A stretch of DNA of 48,173 nt from Sphaerisporangium melleum (GCF_014646695.1 NZ_BMNT01000031.1:34524-82696), one strand, 5' to 3'; shown: positions 1-8,879, counted from the first letter of the stretch. Numbers and translations: made by a program. Notes: a model not told the origin generated them from the sequence alone.

Positions 1-66
1 CGCCACGAGCTGTATAGCTTGGCCTCGCTACGCTCGGCGGCTCGCGGCGCCCTTGAGGCGGCGCCC

Positions 67-1860
67 TTAGGAGAAGGTGTCGGCGGGTTGGGGGGCTCCG
101 ACGTGCTTGCAGGCGAACTCGATCTGGACGGCCATCTGGCGGATGCGCTCCTCGATCACTAGGGCGGCGTGCCCGGCCGGGTAGCGGTAGACCTCGAAGT
201 CGTGCCCGCCTTCGGCGAGCTTGTTCAGGTACTTGTCGATCTGCCGGATCGGTGACCGCGGGTCGTTCTCGCCGGCCAGCACCAGCAGCGGCGCCTCCAC
301 CGAGTCCAGGTAGCTGATCGGGGACGACGCCGCGTACAGCTCGGGCACCTCCTGCGGCGACCCGCCGAAGAGCGCACGGTGGTAGGCGCGCAGGCCCTCG
401 GTCTCGTCGGAGTAGGCCGCGGCGTGATCGGTGATCGGCACCGCGGCGATGCCGGCCGCCCACCACTTGGGCTGGGTCGCCAGGCCGAGCAGGGTGAGGA
501 AGCCGCCCCAGGACGCGCCCGCGAGCACCATGCGGTCGGGATCGGCCACGCCCTGGTTGATCGCCCAATCGCGCACCGCCGCCACGTCGGCGAGCTCGAT
601 GTGGCCCACGTCGCCGCGCAGCGCGTCCCGCCAGGCCGATCCGTACCCGGTGGAGCCCCGGTAGTTGACCCGGACGACCGCGAAGCCCATGTCCACCCAG
701 GCGGCGACGTTCGGCATGAACGAGTCGTCGTCCTGCGCGGCCGGGCCGCCGTGCAGCAGGAACACCGTGGGGTACGGCGGGCTGCCGGGGCTCGGGCGCG
801 ACACCAGGGCGTGGATGCGCCCGCCCGGCCCGTCGACGAGGACGTCCTCCAGCGGCACGGACGGCGGCGCCGACGGTCCCGACTGGTTCATCACGACGTG
901 GCCGTCGCTGGCCCTGATCGCCGGCGGGCGCGCCGCGCTCGACCAGGAGTACTCGACGGTGCCGTCCGGCCGGGGCATCGCGTCGTGGATCACGCCGTGC
1001 GGCGTCTTGATCTCGGTCAGGTGACCGCCGCCGAGGTCGTACCGGTACAGCTCGGTCCTGGCGCGGTCGTTGTGGCCGATCAGCAGCGCCCGCCCGTCGT
1101 GGTACCAGTCGGCGGTGATCTCACCGGGGACGCGCAGCCAGATCTCGCGCTCCTCGCCGGTCACCGGGTCCCAGACCAGCGGCTCGCGCCGGCCGCGCCG
1201 CTCGTGCAGCGCCAGGATGCGCCGGTCGGCCATGGCGGGGGCGAAGCGCACGCCCGAGAAGCCTTTGCCCGGCCCGTCGTTCAGCTCTCCGGCGACCGAC
1301 CCGTTCGGCCTGATCACCCGCAGGGCGGGGTGGCGGGAGTCGCCGTGCTCGCTGTGGCTCACCGCGATCAGCGAGCCGTCGAGCGATATGCCCGCGACCT
1401 GGGTGAACTCGCGGGATTCGTAGATGACGGCGGGTTTGTCGTCGCTGCCGACCTTGATGTGCAGCACCTGGAAGCCGTGGCGGCTGCTGCGGCCCACCAC
1501 GGCCGTGCCGACGGCCGACAACGCCAGGCCGGTCGGGTGCCCTGGGGCGAGGTCGGGGTGCGCGGCGATCTCCGGCCCGCCGTGGAAGGGCTGCCGCATC
1601 CAGATGCCGAACTCGTCGCCGTAGGTGTCGGAGAACCACCAGATCCACTGGCCGGTGGGGTCGATCGCCGCGTGGGAGGTGCCGCGCGGGCGGCTGGTGA
1701 CCTGCCGGGAGGCGCCGGTGGCCCGGTCCCAGGCGTGGATCTCCCACACGCCGGAGATGTTGCAGCGGTACACGGCTCGGGACGGGGCCATCCGTGCCCA
1801 GGTGGGCAGGGTCATACGTGCCGCGCGGAACCTGGCCTGCCAGCGTTCCTCGGCCTTCAT
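67..1860 (-). CDS. S9 family peptidase (prolyl oligopeptidase/acylaminoacyl peptidase type)
   Basis: This is a serine peptidase of the S9 family, which cleaves short peptides or acyl-amino acids in the cytoplasm. The N-terminal ~340 residues look like a beta-propeller (repeated WD-like, Asp/Gly-rich strands). The C-terminal ~240 residues are an alpha/beta hydrolase with an oxyanion motif LHGGP and a complete triad: nucleophile Ser450 in GASWGG, Asp533 in GENDPRSP, and His564 in GHAAL. Its 597 residues are normal for the family. The ATG at 1860 follows GGGAGGGG at good spacing. No signal peptide is visible, so it is probably intracellular. It is transcribed alone; the 115 bp separating it from the methyltransferase gene is relatively AT-rich and probably carries its promoter. 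The exact substrate cannot be read from sequence. Confidence 0.93.
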   Translation of the reverse strand: MKAEERWQARFRAARMTLPTWARMAPSRAVYRCNISGVWEIHAWDRATGASRQVTSRPRGTSHAAIDPTGQWIWWFSDTYGDEFGIWMRQPFHGGPEIAAHPDLAPGHPTGLALSAVGTAVVGRSSRHGFQVLHIKVGSDDKPAVIYESREFTQVAGISLDGSLIAVSHSEHGDSRHPALRVIRPNGSVAGELNDGPGKGFSGVRFAPAMADRRILALHERRGRREPLVWDPVTGEEREIWLRVPGEITADWYHDGRALLIGHNDRARTELYRYDLGGGHLTEIKTPHGVIHDAMPRPDGTVEYSWSSAARPPAIRASDGHVVMNQSGPSAPPSVPLEDVLVDGPGGRIHALVSRPSPGSPPYPTVFLLHGGPAAQDDDSFMPNVAAWVDMGFAVVRVNYRGSTGYGSAWRDALRGDVGHIELADVAAVRDWAINQGVADPDRMVLAGASWGGFLTLLGLATQPKWWAAGIAAVPITDHAAAYSDETEGLRAYHRALFGGSPQEVPELYAASSPISYLDSVEAPLLVLAGENDPRSPIRQIDKYLNKLAEGGHDFEVYRYPAGHAALVIEERIRQMAVQIEFACKHVGAPQPADTFS

Positions 1861-1975
1861 GGGCGTGCCCCTCCCTCACGCTTCCCGGACCGGGATCGGC
1901 GGGTTGCCGTCAAGTATGTCGCTTCTAAACCGAGATTGGCCTACAAAGTCAGGGAAATTGGGTATTCGAGTGCGT

Positions 1976-2902
1976 CTAGGCGATCTTACGGAACAGAGAG
2001 ACCCGGCACGACATCTGGACGGTCACCGGGTCGGGCAGGCGGAGGATTTCTCGGCCGAGTGCCTCGGCGTCGGTGTGCCAGGCGCTCGGGCCCATGCCGG
2101 CCACCGTCTCCACGGCCCGGTGATCCAAGCGCATCTCGGCCGTCACCTCGTGCTCCCCGGCCTCGGTGAAGTGCGTCCCGAGGGACTCCGCGATCCGCCG
2201 TGCCTTGTCCTCGTCCACCGACAGCAGGCCGAGCTCGCCGACCAGCGGTGACAGGTGCCGCGGGGTCGGGGTCACCACGATCAGTGTGCCGCCGGGGCGC
2301 AGCACGCGGGCGAACTCCGGCCCGTTGCGCGGGGCGAAGACGTTCAGCAGCACGTCGGCGCATGCGTCCCTGACCGGCAGCGGCCGCCACACGTCCGCCA
2401 CCACCGCGCCGATGCGGGGGTGGGCCCGGGCGGCCCGCTTCAGCGCGTGCTTGGAGATGTCCAGCGCGATGCCCGTGTCAGCGGGGCCCAGCACCTCGGC
2501 CAGGTAGTGGCCGGTGCCGGCCCCGGCGTCCAGGATCACCGCGGGCCCGCGCCCGCCGGCCGCCGAGCCGCCCTGTTCGGGTGCTCCCGTTCCGCGCGCG
2601 ACCATCGTGCCGTGCCGCTCCGTGTCTCCTGCGGAGGCGAGGACCGGGGCCGCGTGCAGCAGTTCGCGCAGCTGGCGGGCCAGCGGGGCGAAGTGGCCCG
2701 CGCCGAGGAACGCCGCCCGCGCCGCGACCATGGCCGGGGTGTCGGCCGTGCCCGGGGCCGCCGAGCCGGTCAGCAGGCTCACGTACCCCTGCTTGGCGAC
2801 GTCGTACGCGTGCCCCTGCCCGCACCGCACCACCCCGCCGGCCAGGGCGAGATCGCCCTGGCAGACCGGGCACAGCAGGTACGGGATGACGTCGGCGAGC
2901 AT
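1976..2902 (-). CDS. RlmA-type 23S rRNA (guanine-N1) methyltransferase
   Basis: This is a SAM-dependent methyltransferase of the RlmA(I)/RlmA(II) family, which methylates N1 of a guanine in domain II of 23S rRNA. Some actinomycete members (the TlrB group) give macrolide resistance. The N-terminus has the family's zinc-binding site, C11-x2-C14 followed by C27 and H31 (RCGQGH), then the conserved YDVAKQGYVSLL segment. SAM motif I is VILDAGAGTGHY. At 308 residues it is slightly longer than usual because of a Gly/Ala-rich insertion at about residues 88-125. The start ATG at 2902 is directly preceded by GGAGGG, so the spacing is tight. Whether it is a housekeeping modifier or a resistance enzyme cannot be decided here, as no antibiotic cluster is adjacent. 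Confidence 0.9.
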   Translation of the reverse strand: MLADVIPYLLCPVCQGDLALAGGVVRCGQGHAYDVAKQGYVSLLTGSAAPGTADTPAMVAARAAFLGAGHFAPLARQLRELLHAAPVLASAGDTERHGTMVARGTGAPEQGGSAAGGRGPAVILDAGAGTGHYLAEVLGPADTGIALDISKHALKRAARAHPRIGAVVADVWRPLPVRDACADVLLNVFAPRNGPEFARVLRPGGTLIVVTPTPRHLSPLVGELGLLSVDEDKARRIAESLGTHFTEAGEHEVTAEMRLDHRAVETVAGMGPSAWHTDAEALGREILRLPDPVTVQMSCRVSLFRKIA

Positions 2903-2944
2903 CCCTCCATCATCCCCGACCGCCGTGACCGCCCGGCTCGCCGC

Positions 2945-3913
2945 TCACCGCCGGCCCGGACGCCCGCGGGCCGCCTGGACGCGCACCGCGACGCCGTCGA
3001 GCAGGCTGCGCAGCCCGAACTCGAAGAGGCTGTCCAGGTCCAGCTCGACCCCCGGGGACTGCAGGACCTGCGAGAAGGCCGGGAACCGCCCGGAGGTGAA
3101 GAGCCCGTCGAAGGCCGGGGCGTGCGCCGCCATCCACTCGTCGTCGGTGACCCCGCTCTCCTGGCGCGCCTGCGCCTCGCCTTCGAGGTTGACGGCCACG
3201 CCGTGCACGTAGCTGTAGACGGTGACCACCGTGTGCAGCATCTCGTTCGGCCGCAGGCCCAGGCCGGTGAGGCCCTGCATCACCCACTCGGTGCCCGCGA
3301 GCGCGTTGGGCGACATCAGGGGGCGGGTGAACGACTGCACCTGGGCGAGCCAGGAATGACGGCGGTACATCGCCCAGTGCTGCCGGGCGGCCAGCTCCAG
3401 CCGCTCCCGCCAGGTGCGGGCGGAAGGGACGGGCGCGAACTCCGCGCCGAACACCGCGTCGGCCATCAGCAGCACGAGCTCTTCCTTGCTCTGGACGTGC
3501 CGGTACAGCGACATGGTGGGCAGGCCGAGCGCGGCGGCGGCCCTGCGCATCGACAGGGCCGCGATGCCCTCAGCGTCGGCGATCTCGATCGCGGTACGGA
3601 CCAGGCGCGCGCGGGCCGGCTCGTGCTCGCCGTCCACGGCCGGTGCGGGCTCACGGCCGCGTACGGGCACCTGGCCCGGCTCGGGGACGCGCACCACGGT
3701 GCCGACGCCCGGCTTCGGCTGCACGAGCCCTTCCTGGCGGAGCGTCGCGAGCACCTTGGTGGCGGTCGCCATGGCCACGCCCCACTCCTGCGTGATCTGC
3801 CGGGTCGAGGGCACCCGGTCTCCGGCGCGCAGTTCGCCGGTAGTGATGCGGCGCCGGATCTCCCGGACGATCCGGGCGTACGGCGGCTCTGGTCGTGTCC
3901 CGAGGCGGTTCAA
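2945..3913 (-). CDS. GntR-TetR fusion transcriptional regulator
   Basis: This is a repressor-type protein with two DNA-binding domains. Residues ~5-72 form a GntR winged helix (PPYARIVREIRRRI, then VPSTRQITQEWGV and a GVGTVV wing). Residues ~95-150 form a TetR HTH (IEIADAEGIAALSMRRAAAA, then MSLYRHVQSKEEL), followed by a TetR_C ligand domain. I chose the TTG at 3913 because AAGGAG lies 7 bases upstream. The longer reading from 4048 would place the tandem operator ACTAGTGCACTAGTGC inside the gene and has no ribosome site. It gives 322 residues. The gene is divergent from the FAD monooxygenase, and the intervening 270 bp holds two different operator types, so it probably represses both itself and the monooxygenase in response to a small aromatic ligand (inference). 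Confidence 0.9.
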   Translation of the reverse strand: MNRLGTRPEPPYARIVREIRRRITTGELRAGDRVPSTRQITQEWGVAMATATKVLATLRQEGLVQPKPGVGTVVRVPEPGQVPVRGREPAPAVDGEHEPARARLVRTAIEIADAEGIAALSMRRAAAALGLPTMSLYRHVQSKEELVLLMADAVFGAEFAPVPSARTWRERLELAARQHWAMYRRHSWLAQVQSFTRPLMSPNALAGTEWVMQGLTGLGLRPNEMLHTVVTVYSYVHGVAVNLEGEAQARQESGVTDDEWMAAHAPAFDGLFTSGRFPAFSQVLQSPGVELDLDSLFEFGLRSLLDGVAVRVQAARGRPGRR

Positions 3914-3962
3914 CCGGGGGCTCCTTCCGCTGGGCGCGGCGCACGGGTGCGTCGCCGAGTGT

Positions 3963-3978
3963 ACTAGTGCACTAGTGC
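3963..3978. promoter_or_regulatory. Tandem ACTAGTGC operator upstream of the GntR-TetR regulator
   Basis: Two head-to-tail copies of ACTAGTGC occur at 3963-3970 and 3971-3978. The second forms the perfect 10-bp palindrome GCACTAGTGC (3969-3978). The AT-containing hexamer ACTAGT is rare in DNA this GC-rich. The site lies about 50 bp upstream of the regulator's TTG start, where autorepression would act. A third copy lies at 4062. Confidence 0.6.
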
Positions 3979-4061
3979 GCTCTCCGGGCCGCCGTCCGGC
4001 GGGCGGATCGGTGATGACGAGGCGCTTTTCCGTGCGGCCGAGGTGCACCCGCCGGAGGCCG

Positions 4062-4071
4062 CACTAGTGCT
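4062..4071. promoter_or_regulatory. Third ACTAGTGC operator copy (GCACTAGTGC palindrome)
   Basis: The perfect palindrome GCACTAGTGC recurs here, about 90 bp from the tandem pair and just upstream of the monooxygenase promoter. The repeated, spaced arrangement suggests cooperative binding or looping by the adjacent GntR-TetR regulator (inference). Confidence 0.5.
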
Positions 4072-4094
4072 GGCGGTGGCATTTCCGCAGTTCG

Positions 4095-4149
4095 TTGCGT
4101 CTGTACACCGTACAAACTACCTTGTACGCATCGGTCCGTACACCGTACA
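4095..4149 (+). promoter_or_regulatory. Monooxygenase promoter with two GTACACCGTACA operators
   Basis: A sigma-70-like promoter is visible: TTGCGT at 4095-4100, a 17-base spacer, then TACCTT at 4118-4123. An inverted repeat TGTAC-ACC-GTACA (4102-4114) fills the spacer. The same core GTACACCGTACA recurs at 4138-4149, just past the expected transcription start. Arms of TGTAC/GTACA are typical of TetR-family operators. Binding in the spacer would directly block RNA polymerase. Confidence 0.6.
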
Positions 4150-4184
4150 TACACCGCGGAATCGCCATCCCCCGAGGAGCTGTG

Positions 4185-5381
4185 ATGAACCGAAGCGTCC
4201 TGATCAACGGTGCGAGCGTCGCCGGTCCCGCGCTGGCCTTCTGGCTGCGCCGCCACGGGTTCGACCCGGTCGTCGTGGAGCGCGCCCCGGCGTTCAGAGA
4301 GGGCGGCCACGCGATCGACCTGCGCGGGGTCGCCCACGAGGTGGTCTGGCGGATGGGCCTGGCGGCCGAGATCCGCCGGGCGAGCATCGGCACGCGCGGC
4401 ATGTCGTTCGTCGACGCCTCGGGCCGGCCCCGGGCGAGCATGCCGGTGGAGCTCCTCGGCGGCGAGGGCGCGGTCGGCGAGATCGAGATCCTGCGCGGCG
4501 ACCTGTCACAGGTGCTCTACGACGCCACCCGCGACGACACCGAGTACATCTTCGGGGACCACGTCACCGCGCTCGCCGACGACGGCGACGGCGTCGAGGT
4601 GCGGTTCGCCGGCGGCGGCCGGCGGCGGTTCGGCCTGGTGGTCGGCGCGGACGGCATCCACTCGACCATCCGGTCGCTCGTCTTCGGGGAGGAGGCAGGG
4701 TTCGCCCGGCATCTCGGCTCCTACACCTCCTACTTCACCATCCCCTACCCGATGGCCCACGACCGGTGGGACCGCTACCACACCCCGCTCGGCGGGCGCG
4801 CGGTGGCCATCCGGCCCACTCCCCTGCCGGATGAGGCCAAGGCGCTGTTCGCCTTCACCTCGCCGCCGCTGTCCTACGACCGGTACGACACCGGGCAGCA
4901 GAAGAAGATCATCGCCGACCGGTTCGCAGACGTCGGCTGGGAGGTCCCCCGGCTGCTCTCGGCCATGTGGGAGGCGGAGGACTTCTACTTCGACACCATC
5001 GGCCAGATCCACATGGATCGCTGGTCCAGCGGCCGGACCGTCCTGCTGGGCGACGCGGCGTACTGCCCGTCGGCGCTCAGCGGCCTCGGCACGAGCCTGG
5101 CCCTGGTCGGCGCGTACGTGCTCGCGGGTGAGCTGGCCGCCGCAGGCGGCGACCACCGCGCCGGGTTCGCCGGGTACGAGCGCGAGATGCGCGGGTACGT
5201 CACGGCGTCCCAGGCGCGCGCCAACGGCGGCGAGACCGGTTTCCTGTTCCCCAAGACGAGGGCGCACGTCATGATGCGCGACATGATGATCAGGTCGCTG
5301 CCGTACGTGCCGTGGCGGAAGATGATCGTCAAGCGGCTCCAGCAGGCCGACGCCATCACGCTCAAGGACTACCAGAGCTGA
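4185..5381 (+). CDS. FAD-dependent monooxygenase (PHBH fold)
   Basis: This is a flavin-dependent aromatic hydroxylase or oxygenase that uses NAD(P)H and O2 on a small aromatic or polyketide-like substrate. Fold markers are all present: an N-terminal FAD-binding GxSxxG variant (NGASVAGPALAF), the DG motif GADGIHSTIRS near residue 160, and the GD motif LLGDAAYCPS near residue 290. The start at 4185 (398 residues) follows CGAGGAG at ideal distance. Upstream in-frame starts fall inside the operator region and are rejected. It belongs to the group that includes TetX-like and rifampicin-modifying enzymes, so drug detoxification is possible, but the substrate is not predictable. It is predicted to be controlled by the divergent GntR-TetR regulator. 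Confidence 0.9.
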   Translation: MNRSVLINGASVAGPALAFWLRRHGFDPVVVERAPAFREGGHAIDLRGVAHEVVWRMGLAAEIRRASIGTRGMSFVDASGRPRASMPVELLGGEGAVGEIEILRGDLSQVLYDATRDDTEYIFGDHVTALADDGDGVEVRFAGGGRRRFGLVVGADGIHSTIRSLVFGEEAGFARHLGSYTSYFTIPYPMAHDRWDRYHTPLGGRAVAIRPTPLPDEAKALFAFTSPPLSYDRYDTGQQKKIIADRFADVGWEVPRLLSAMWEAEDFYFDTIGQIHMDRWSSGRTVLLGDAAYCPSALSGLGTSLALVGAYVLAGELAAAGGDHRAGFAGYEREMRGYVTASQARANGGETGFLFPKTRAHVMMRDMMIRSLPYVPWRKMIVKRLQQADAITLKDYQS

Positions 5382-5403
5382 CGGCGCCGGCCATGGCGGG
5401 AAC

Positions 5404-7497
5404 TCAGGCGGGGACCGAGGCCACGCCGGGAGCGAGGAACGGGCGGCCGTTGACCTGCGCGGACACGCCGGTCCTGTCCAGGTACGGCGTGATGCCGCCG
5501 TTGTGGAACGGCCAGCCCGCGCCGAGGATCATGCACAGGTCGATGTCCTCGGCCGCGGCGACCACGCCCTCGTCCAGCATGATGCCGATCTCCTCGGCCA
5601 GCGCGCGCAGCGCCCGGTCGCGCACCTGGCCGGCGTCCGGCCCGGTCACCCCGGCCGCCTCGAAGATCTGCCGTGCCTCGGGGTCGATGGAGAAGTCCGG
5701 CGCGTAGACGCCCGGCTTGCCGGCCTTCACCAGCGTCGCGAGGTTCGCCGAGACGCCGTACCGGCCGGGGAACGCCTCGTGCAGTGTCTCGGACACGTGC
5801 AGCGCGACGGCGGGGCCGACGAGCTGGAGCAGCGTGAACGGGGACATGGGCAGGCCGAGCCCGTCGAGTGCGTGGTCGGCCACCTCGATCGGCGTACCCT
5901 CGTCCACCGCGCCGATGACCTCGCCCATGAACCGCGTGAGCAGCCGGTTGACCACGAACGCCGGGGCGTCCTTCACCAGGACGCTGGACTTCTTCAGCGC
6001 CTTCCCCACCGCGAAGGCCGTGGCGAGCGTGGCGTCGTCGGTCTTGTCCCCTCGGACGATCTCCAGCAGCGGCAGCACGGCGACCGGGTTGAAGAAGTGG
6101 AAGCCCACCACCCGCTCGGGGTGGCGCAGATCGGCGGCCATCGACGAGACCGGCAGCGAGGAGGTGTTGGTGGCCAGCACGCACTCGGGACCGACGACGG
6201 CCTCGACCTCGGCGAAGACCTGCTTCTTGACCGCGAGGTCCTCGAAGACGGCCTCGATCACGAAGTCGGCGTCGGCGAAGGCGTCCTTGGTCAGCGAGCC
6301 GGTGACCAGGCCCTTCAGCCGGTTGGCCTGGTCGCTGGTGACGCGGCCCTTGGCGAGCAGCTTGTCCACCTCAGCGTGCACGTAGCCGACGCCCTTGTCC
6401 AGCCGGGCCTGGTCGAGGTCGGTGAGCACCACCGGCACCTCCAGCCGGCGGGCGAACAGCAGGCCGAGCTGGGAGGCCATCAGACCGGCCCCGACGACGC
6501 CGACCTTGGTGACCTTGCGGGCCAGCGCCTTGTCCGGGGCGCCCGCCGGCCGCTTGGCCCGCCGCTGCACCAGGTCGAAGGAGTACAGGCCGGCGCGCAG
6601 CTCGTCGCCCATCAGCAGGTCGGCCAGCGCCGTGGTCTCGGCCGCGAACCCGGCGTCGCGGCTCGCGGTGCGGGCCGACTCCATCAGGTCCAGGGCGCGG
6701 TACGGGGCGGGGGAGGCGCCGCGCAGCTTGAGGTCGACCAGGGCGCGGGCGCCCGCCACCGCCGCCTGCCAGGCGGCGGCGTCCTCGGTGAACGGGTGCC
6801 GGGCCACGGCGGTCTCGCCGGTCAGCACCCGGGCGGCCCAGCGCAGCGACTCCTCCAGGAAGTCGGCCGGGTCGAAGATCGCGTCGGCGACGCCCAGCGC
6901 GAAGGCGTCACGGCCCTTGATCATCCGGTTCTGCGACAGCGGGTTCTCGATGATCAGCTTGATGGCGTTCGCCGGGCCGATGAGCCGGGGAAGGAGCTGG
7001 GTGCCGCCCCACCCCGGCACCAGGCCGAGGAAGCACTCGGGCAGCGCGACCGCCGGGACGCCCGAGGAGATCGTCCGGTAGGTGCAGTGCAGCGCGATCT
7101 CCAGGCCGCCGCCCATCGCCGCGCCGTTGACGAACGCGAACGAGGGGACCTCCAGCTCGCCGAGCCGGCGGAACACCTCGTGCCCGAGCCGGCCGAGCGC
7201 CTCGGCCTGCTCGCGGGTGCGCACCAGCGCCGCGCCCTTCAGGTCGGCGCCGACCGCGAAGATGAACGGCTTGCCGGTGACGCCGACCGCGGCGATGTCG
7301 GTGCGGGCGCTGATCGCGTCGAGGGCCTGGCCCAGCTCGGTCAGGCCGCGCGGGCCGAAGGTGTTCGGCTTGGTGTGGTCGAAGCCGTTGTCCAGCGTGA
7401 TCAACGCCATCGTGCCCGCGTCGCCGGGCAGGCGCACGTCCCGGACCAGGGCGTGCGTGACGACCTCGTCGTCGAAGATCTCGGTGATGCCGCTCAC
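5404..7497 (-). CDS. Fatty-acid oxidation multifunctional protein (enoyl-CoA hydratase / 3-hydroxyacyl-CoA dehydrogenase)
   Basis: This FadB-type enzyme performs hydration of enoyl-CoA and NAD-dependent oxidation of 3-hydroxyacyl-CoA in beta-oxidation. Residues ~15-210 are a crotonase domain (oxyanion-loop residues around GADLKGA and NGAAMGGGLE). From ~330 a Rossmann NAD domain (VGVVGAGLMASQ), then NTSSLPVSSMA and GFHFFNPV, are hallmark 3-hydroxyacyl-CoA dehydrogenase motifs. A C-terminal helical dehydrogenase domain follows. The start is the GTG at 7497, overlapping the thiolase stop as GTGA, which gives 697 residues and implies translational coupling. The reading frame stays open far upstream, but that part is the antisense-frame shadow of the thiolase gene. 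Confidence 0.93.
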   Translation of the reverse strand: MSGITEIFDDEVVTHALVRDVRLPGDAGTMALITLDNGFDHTKPNTFGPRGLTELGQALDAISARTDIAAVGVTGKPFIFAVGADLKGAALVRTREQAEALGRLGHEVFRRLGELEVPSFAFVNGAAMGGGLEIALHCTYRTISSGVPAVALPECFLGLVPGWGGTQLLPRLIGPANAIKLIIENPLSQNRMIKGRDAFALGVADAIFDPADFLEESLRWAARVLTGETAVARHPFTEDAAAWQAAVAGARALVDLKLRGASPAPYRALDLMESARTASRDAGFAAETTALADLLMGDELRAGLYSFDLVQRRAKRPAGAPDKALARKVTKVGVVGAGLMASQLGLLFARRLEVPVVLTDLDQARLDKGVGYVHAEVDKLLAKGRVTSDQANRLKGLVTGSLTKDAFADADFVIEAVFEDLAVKKQVFAEVEAVVGPECVLATNTSSLPVSSMAADLRHPERVVGFHFFNPVAVLPLLEIVRGDKTDDATLATAFAVGKALKKSSVLVKDAPAFVVNRLLTRFMGEVIGAVDEGTPIEVADHALDGLGLPMSPFTLLQLVGPAVALHVSETLHEAFPGRYGVSANLATLVKAGKPGVYAPDFSIDPEARQIFEAAGVTGPDAGQVRDRALRALAEEIGIMLDEGVVAAAEDIDLCMILGAGWPFHNGGITPYLDRTGVSAQVNGRPFLAPGVASVPA

Positions 7498-8693
7498 TTG
7501 GCGCCCTCCCAGGCGAGGTTCTCCCAGACGACCGTTCCGCCCATGCCCATGCCGACGCACATCGTGGTGAGGCCGTACCGCACGTCCGGGCGCTCGCCGA
7601 ACTCGCGGGCGAGCTGGGTCATGAGCCGCACGCCCGAGGAGGCGAGCGGGTGGCCGAAGGCGATCGCGCCGCCGTAGGGGTTGACCCGCGGATCGTCGTC
7701 GGCGATGCCGAAGTGCGACAGGAAGGCCAGCACCTGCACGGCGAACGCCTCGTTGATCTCGATGAGCCCGATGTCGCCGATGGACAGCCCGGCCAGCCGC
7801 AGCGCGCGTTCGGTGGAGGGGATCGGGCCGACGCCCATCACCTCGGGGTCCACCCCGGCGAAGGCGTAGGAGACCAGCCGCATCTTGGCGGTCAGGCCCA
7901 GCTCGGCGGCGGTGCCGGCCGCGGCGATGATGCTGCCGGTGGCGCCGTCGTTGATGCCCGCCGAGTTGCCCGCGGTGACGTGGCCGTGCGGGCGGAACGG
8001 CGTCTTCAGCCCGGCCAGGCCCTGCATGGTGGTGCCCGGCCGCGGCGGCTCGTCCTCGGTGGCCAGGCCCCAGCCCTCGGCGGCCTTGCGGGTCGCCATC
8101 GGCACCAGGTCCGGCTGGATCTTGCCGTTGGCGTACGCCTTGGCGACCTTCTCCTGCGAGGCGACCGCGTAGGCGTCGGCTCGTTCCTTGCCGATCTCGG
8201 GGTAGCGGTCGTGCAGGTTCTCGGCGGTCATGCCCATGATCAGGGCGGAGCCGTCGACGAGCTTTTCGGACAGGAACCGCGGGTTGGGGTCGACGCCCTC
8301 GCCCATCGGGTGGCGGCCCATGTGCTCCACACCGCCCGCGATGGCGACGTCGTAGGCGCCGAAGGCGATGCCGCCCGCCACCGTGGTGACGGCGGTCATC
8401 GCGCCCGCGCACATGCGGTCGATGGCGTACCCCGGCACGGACTTGGGCAGCCCGGCCAGTACGGCGGCCGCGCGGCCGATGGTCAGGCCCTGGTCGCCGA
8501 TCTGGGTGGTGGCCGCGATGGCGACCTCGTCGACGCGTTCGGGCGGCAGCCCGGGGTTGCGCCGCATCAGTTCGCGGATGACGCGGACGACCAGGTCATC
8601 CGCCCGGGTCTCGGCGTACAGGCCCTTGGGCCCCGACTTGCCGAAGGGGGTGCGCACGCCGTCGACGAACACGACGTCACGAGACGTTGGCAC
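7494..8693 (-). CDS. Acetyl-CoA C-acyltransferase (thiolase)
   Basis: This thiolase performs the final thiolytic cleavage of 3-ketoacyl-CoA, as partner of the FadB-type protein downstream. Key residues are present: the nucleophilic Cys in DRMCAGAMTAV (residue ~95), the GGVEHMGRHPM region, the His in HPLASSG, and the second Cys in CVGMGMGG near the C-terminus. I chose the GTG at 8693 because GAGGAG sits 6 bases upstream. It yields 399 residues, the normal family length, while longer readings add an unrelated Arg/Ser-rich tail. A 22-bp palindromic operator lies 35 bases upstream, and a TetR regulator gene lies just beyond it. Confidence 0.94.
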   Translation of the reverse strand: MPTSRDVVFVDGVRTPFGKSGPKGLYAETRADDLVVRVIRELMRRNPGLPPERVDEVAIAATTQIGDQGLTIGRAAAVLAGLPKSVPGYAIDRMCAGAMTAVTTVAGGIAFGAYDVAIAGGVEHMGRHPMGEGVDPNPRFLSEKLVDGSALIMGMTAENLHDRYPEIGKERADAYAVASQEKVAKAYANGKIQPDLVPMATRKAAEGWGLATEDEPPRPGTTMQGLAGLKTPFRPHGHVTAGNSAGINDGATGSIIAAAGTAAELGLTAKMRLVSYAFAGVDPEVMGVGPIPSTERALRLAGLSIGDIGLIEINEAFAVQVLAFLSHFGIADDDPRVNPYGGAIAFGHPLASSGVRLMTQLAREFGERPDVRYGLTTMCVGMGMGGTVVWENLAWEGAK

Positions 8694-8727
8694 GGCTGGC
8701 TCCTCGCTGCTGGATGGCTTCCGCCTA

Positions 8728-8749
8728 CATGCTACTCGCGAGTAACATG
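8728..8749. promoter_or_regulatory. TACTCGCGAGTA palindromic operator of the fadA-fadB-type operon
   Basis: The 22-bp inverted repeat is centred on 8738/8739. Its core TACTCGCGAGTA is perfect, and flanking CATG arms extend it with one mismatched pair. It lies 35 bp upstream of the thiolase start. The form and place fit a TetR-family fatty-acid regulator site, and the TetR gene ending at 8880 is the obvious candidate (inference). Confidence 0.65.
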
Positions 8750-8879
8750 ATGTCACGGTACCGGCCTCCCGGCACGCCGATCGAGGCCGGGAACATGGCG
8801 ACGCGGGCTCGGCGGGCACCGGTTCGGCGACGGCGATCCGGTCGGCGGCGATCCGGTCGGCGGCCTGTGCGGTGGCGGT

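Noticed and set aside
1-66. Possible tRNA or terminator at the left edge
   Set aside because: Only GC-rich partial repeats (GGCGCC) are seen; there is no cloverleaf or clear stem.
379-2169. Long plus-strand frame opposite the S9 peptidase and methyltransferase
   Set aside because: It is a high-GC antisense shadow, Arg/Pro/Gly/Val-rich without a recognisable domain, and lies opposite two well-supported genes.
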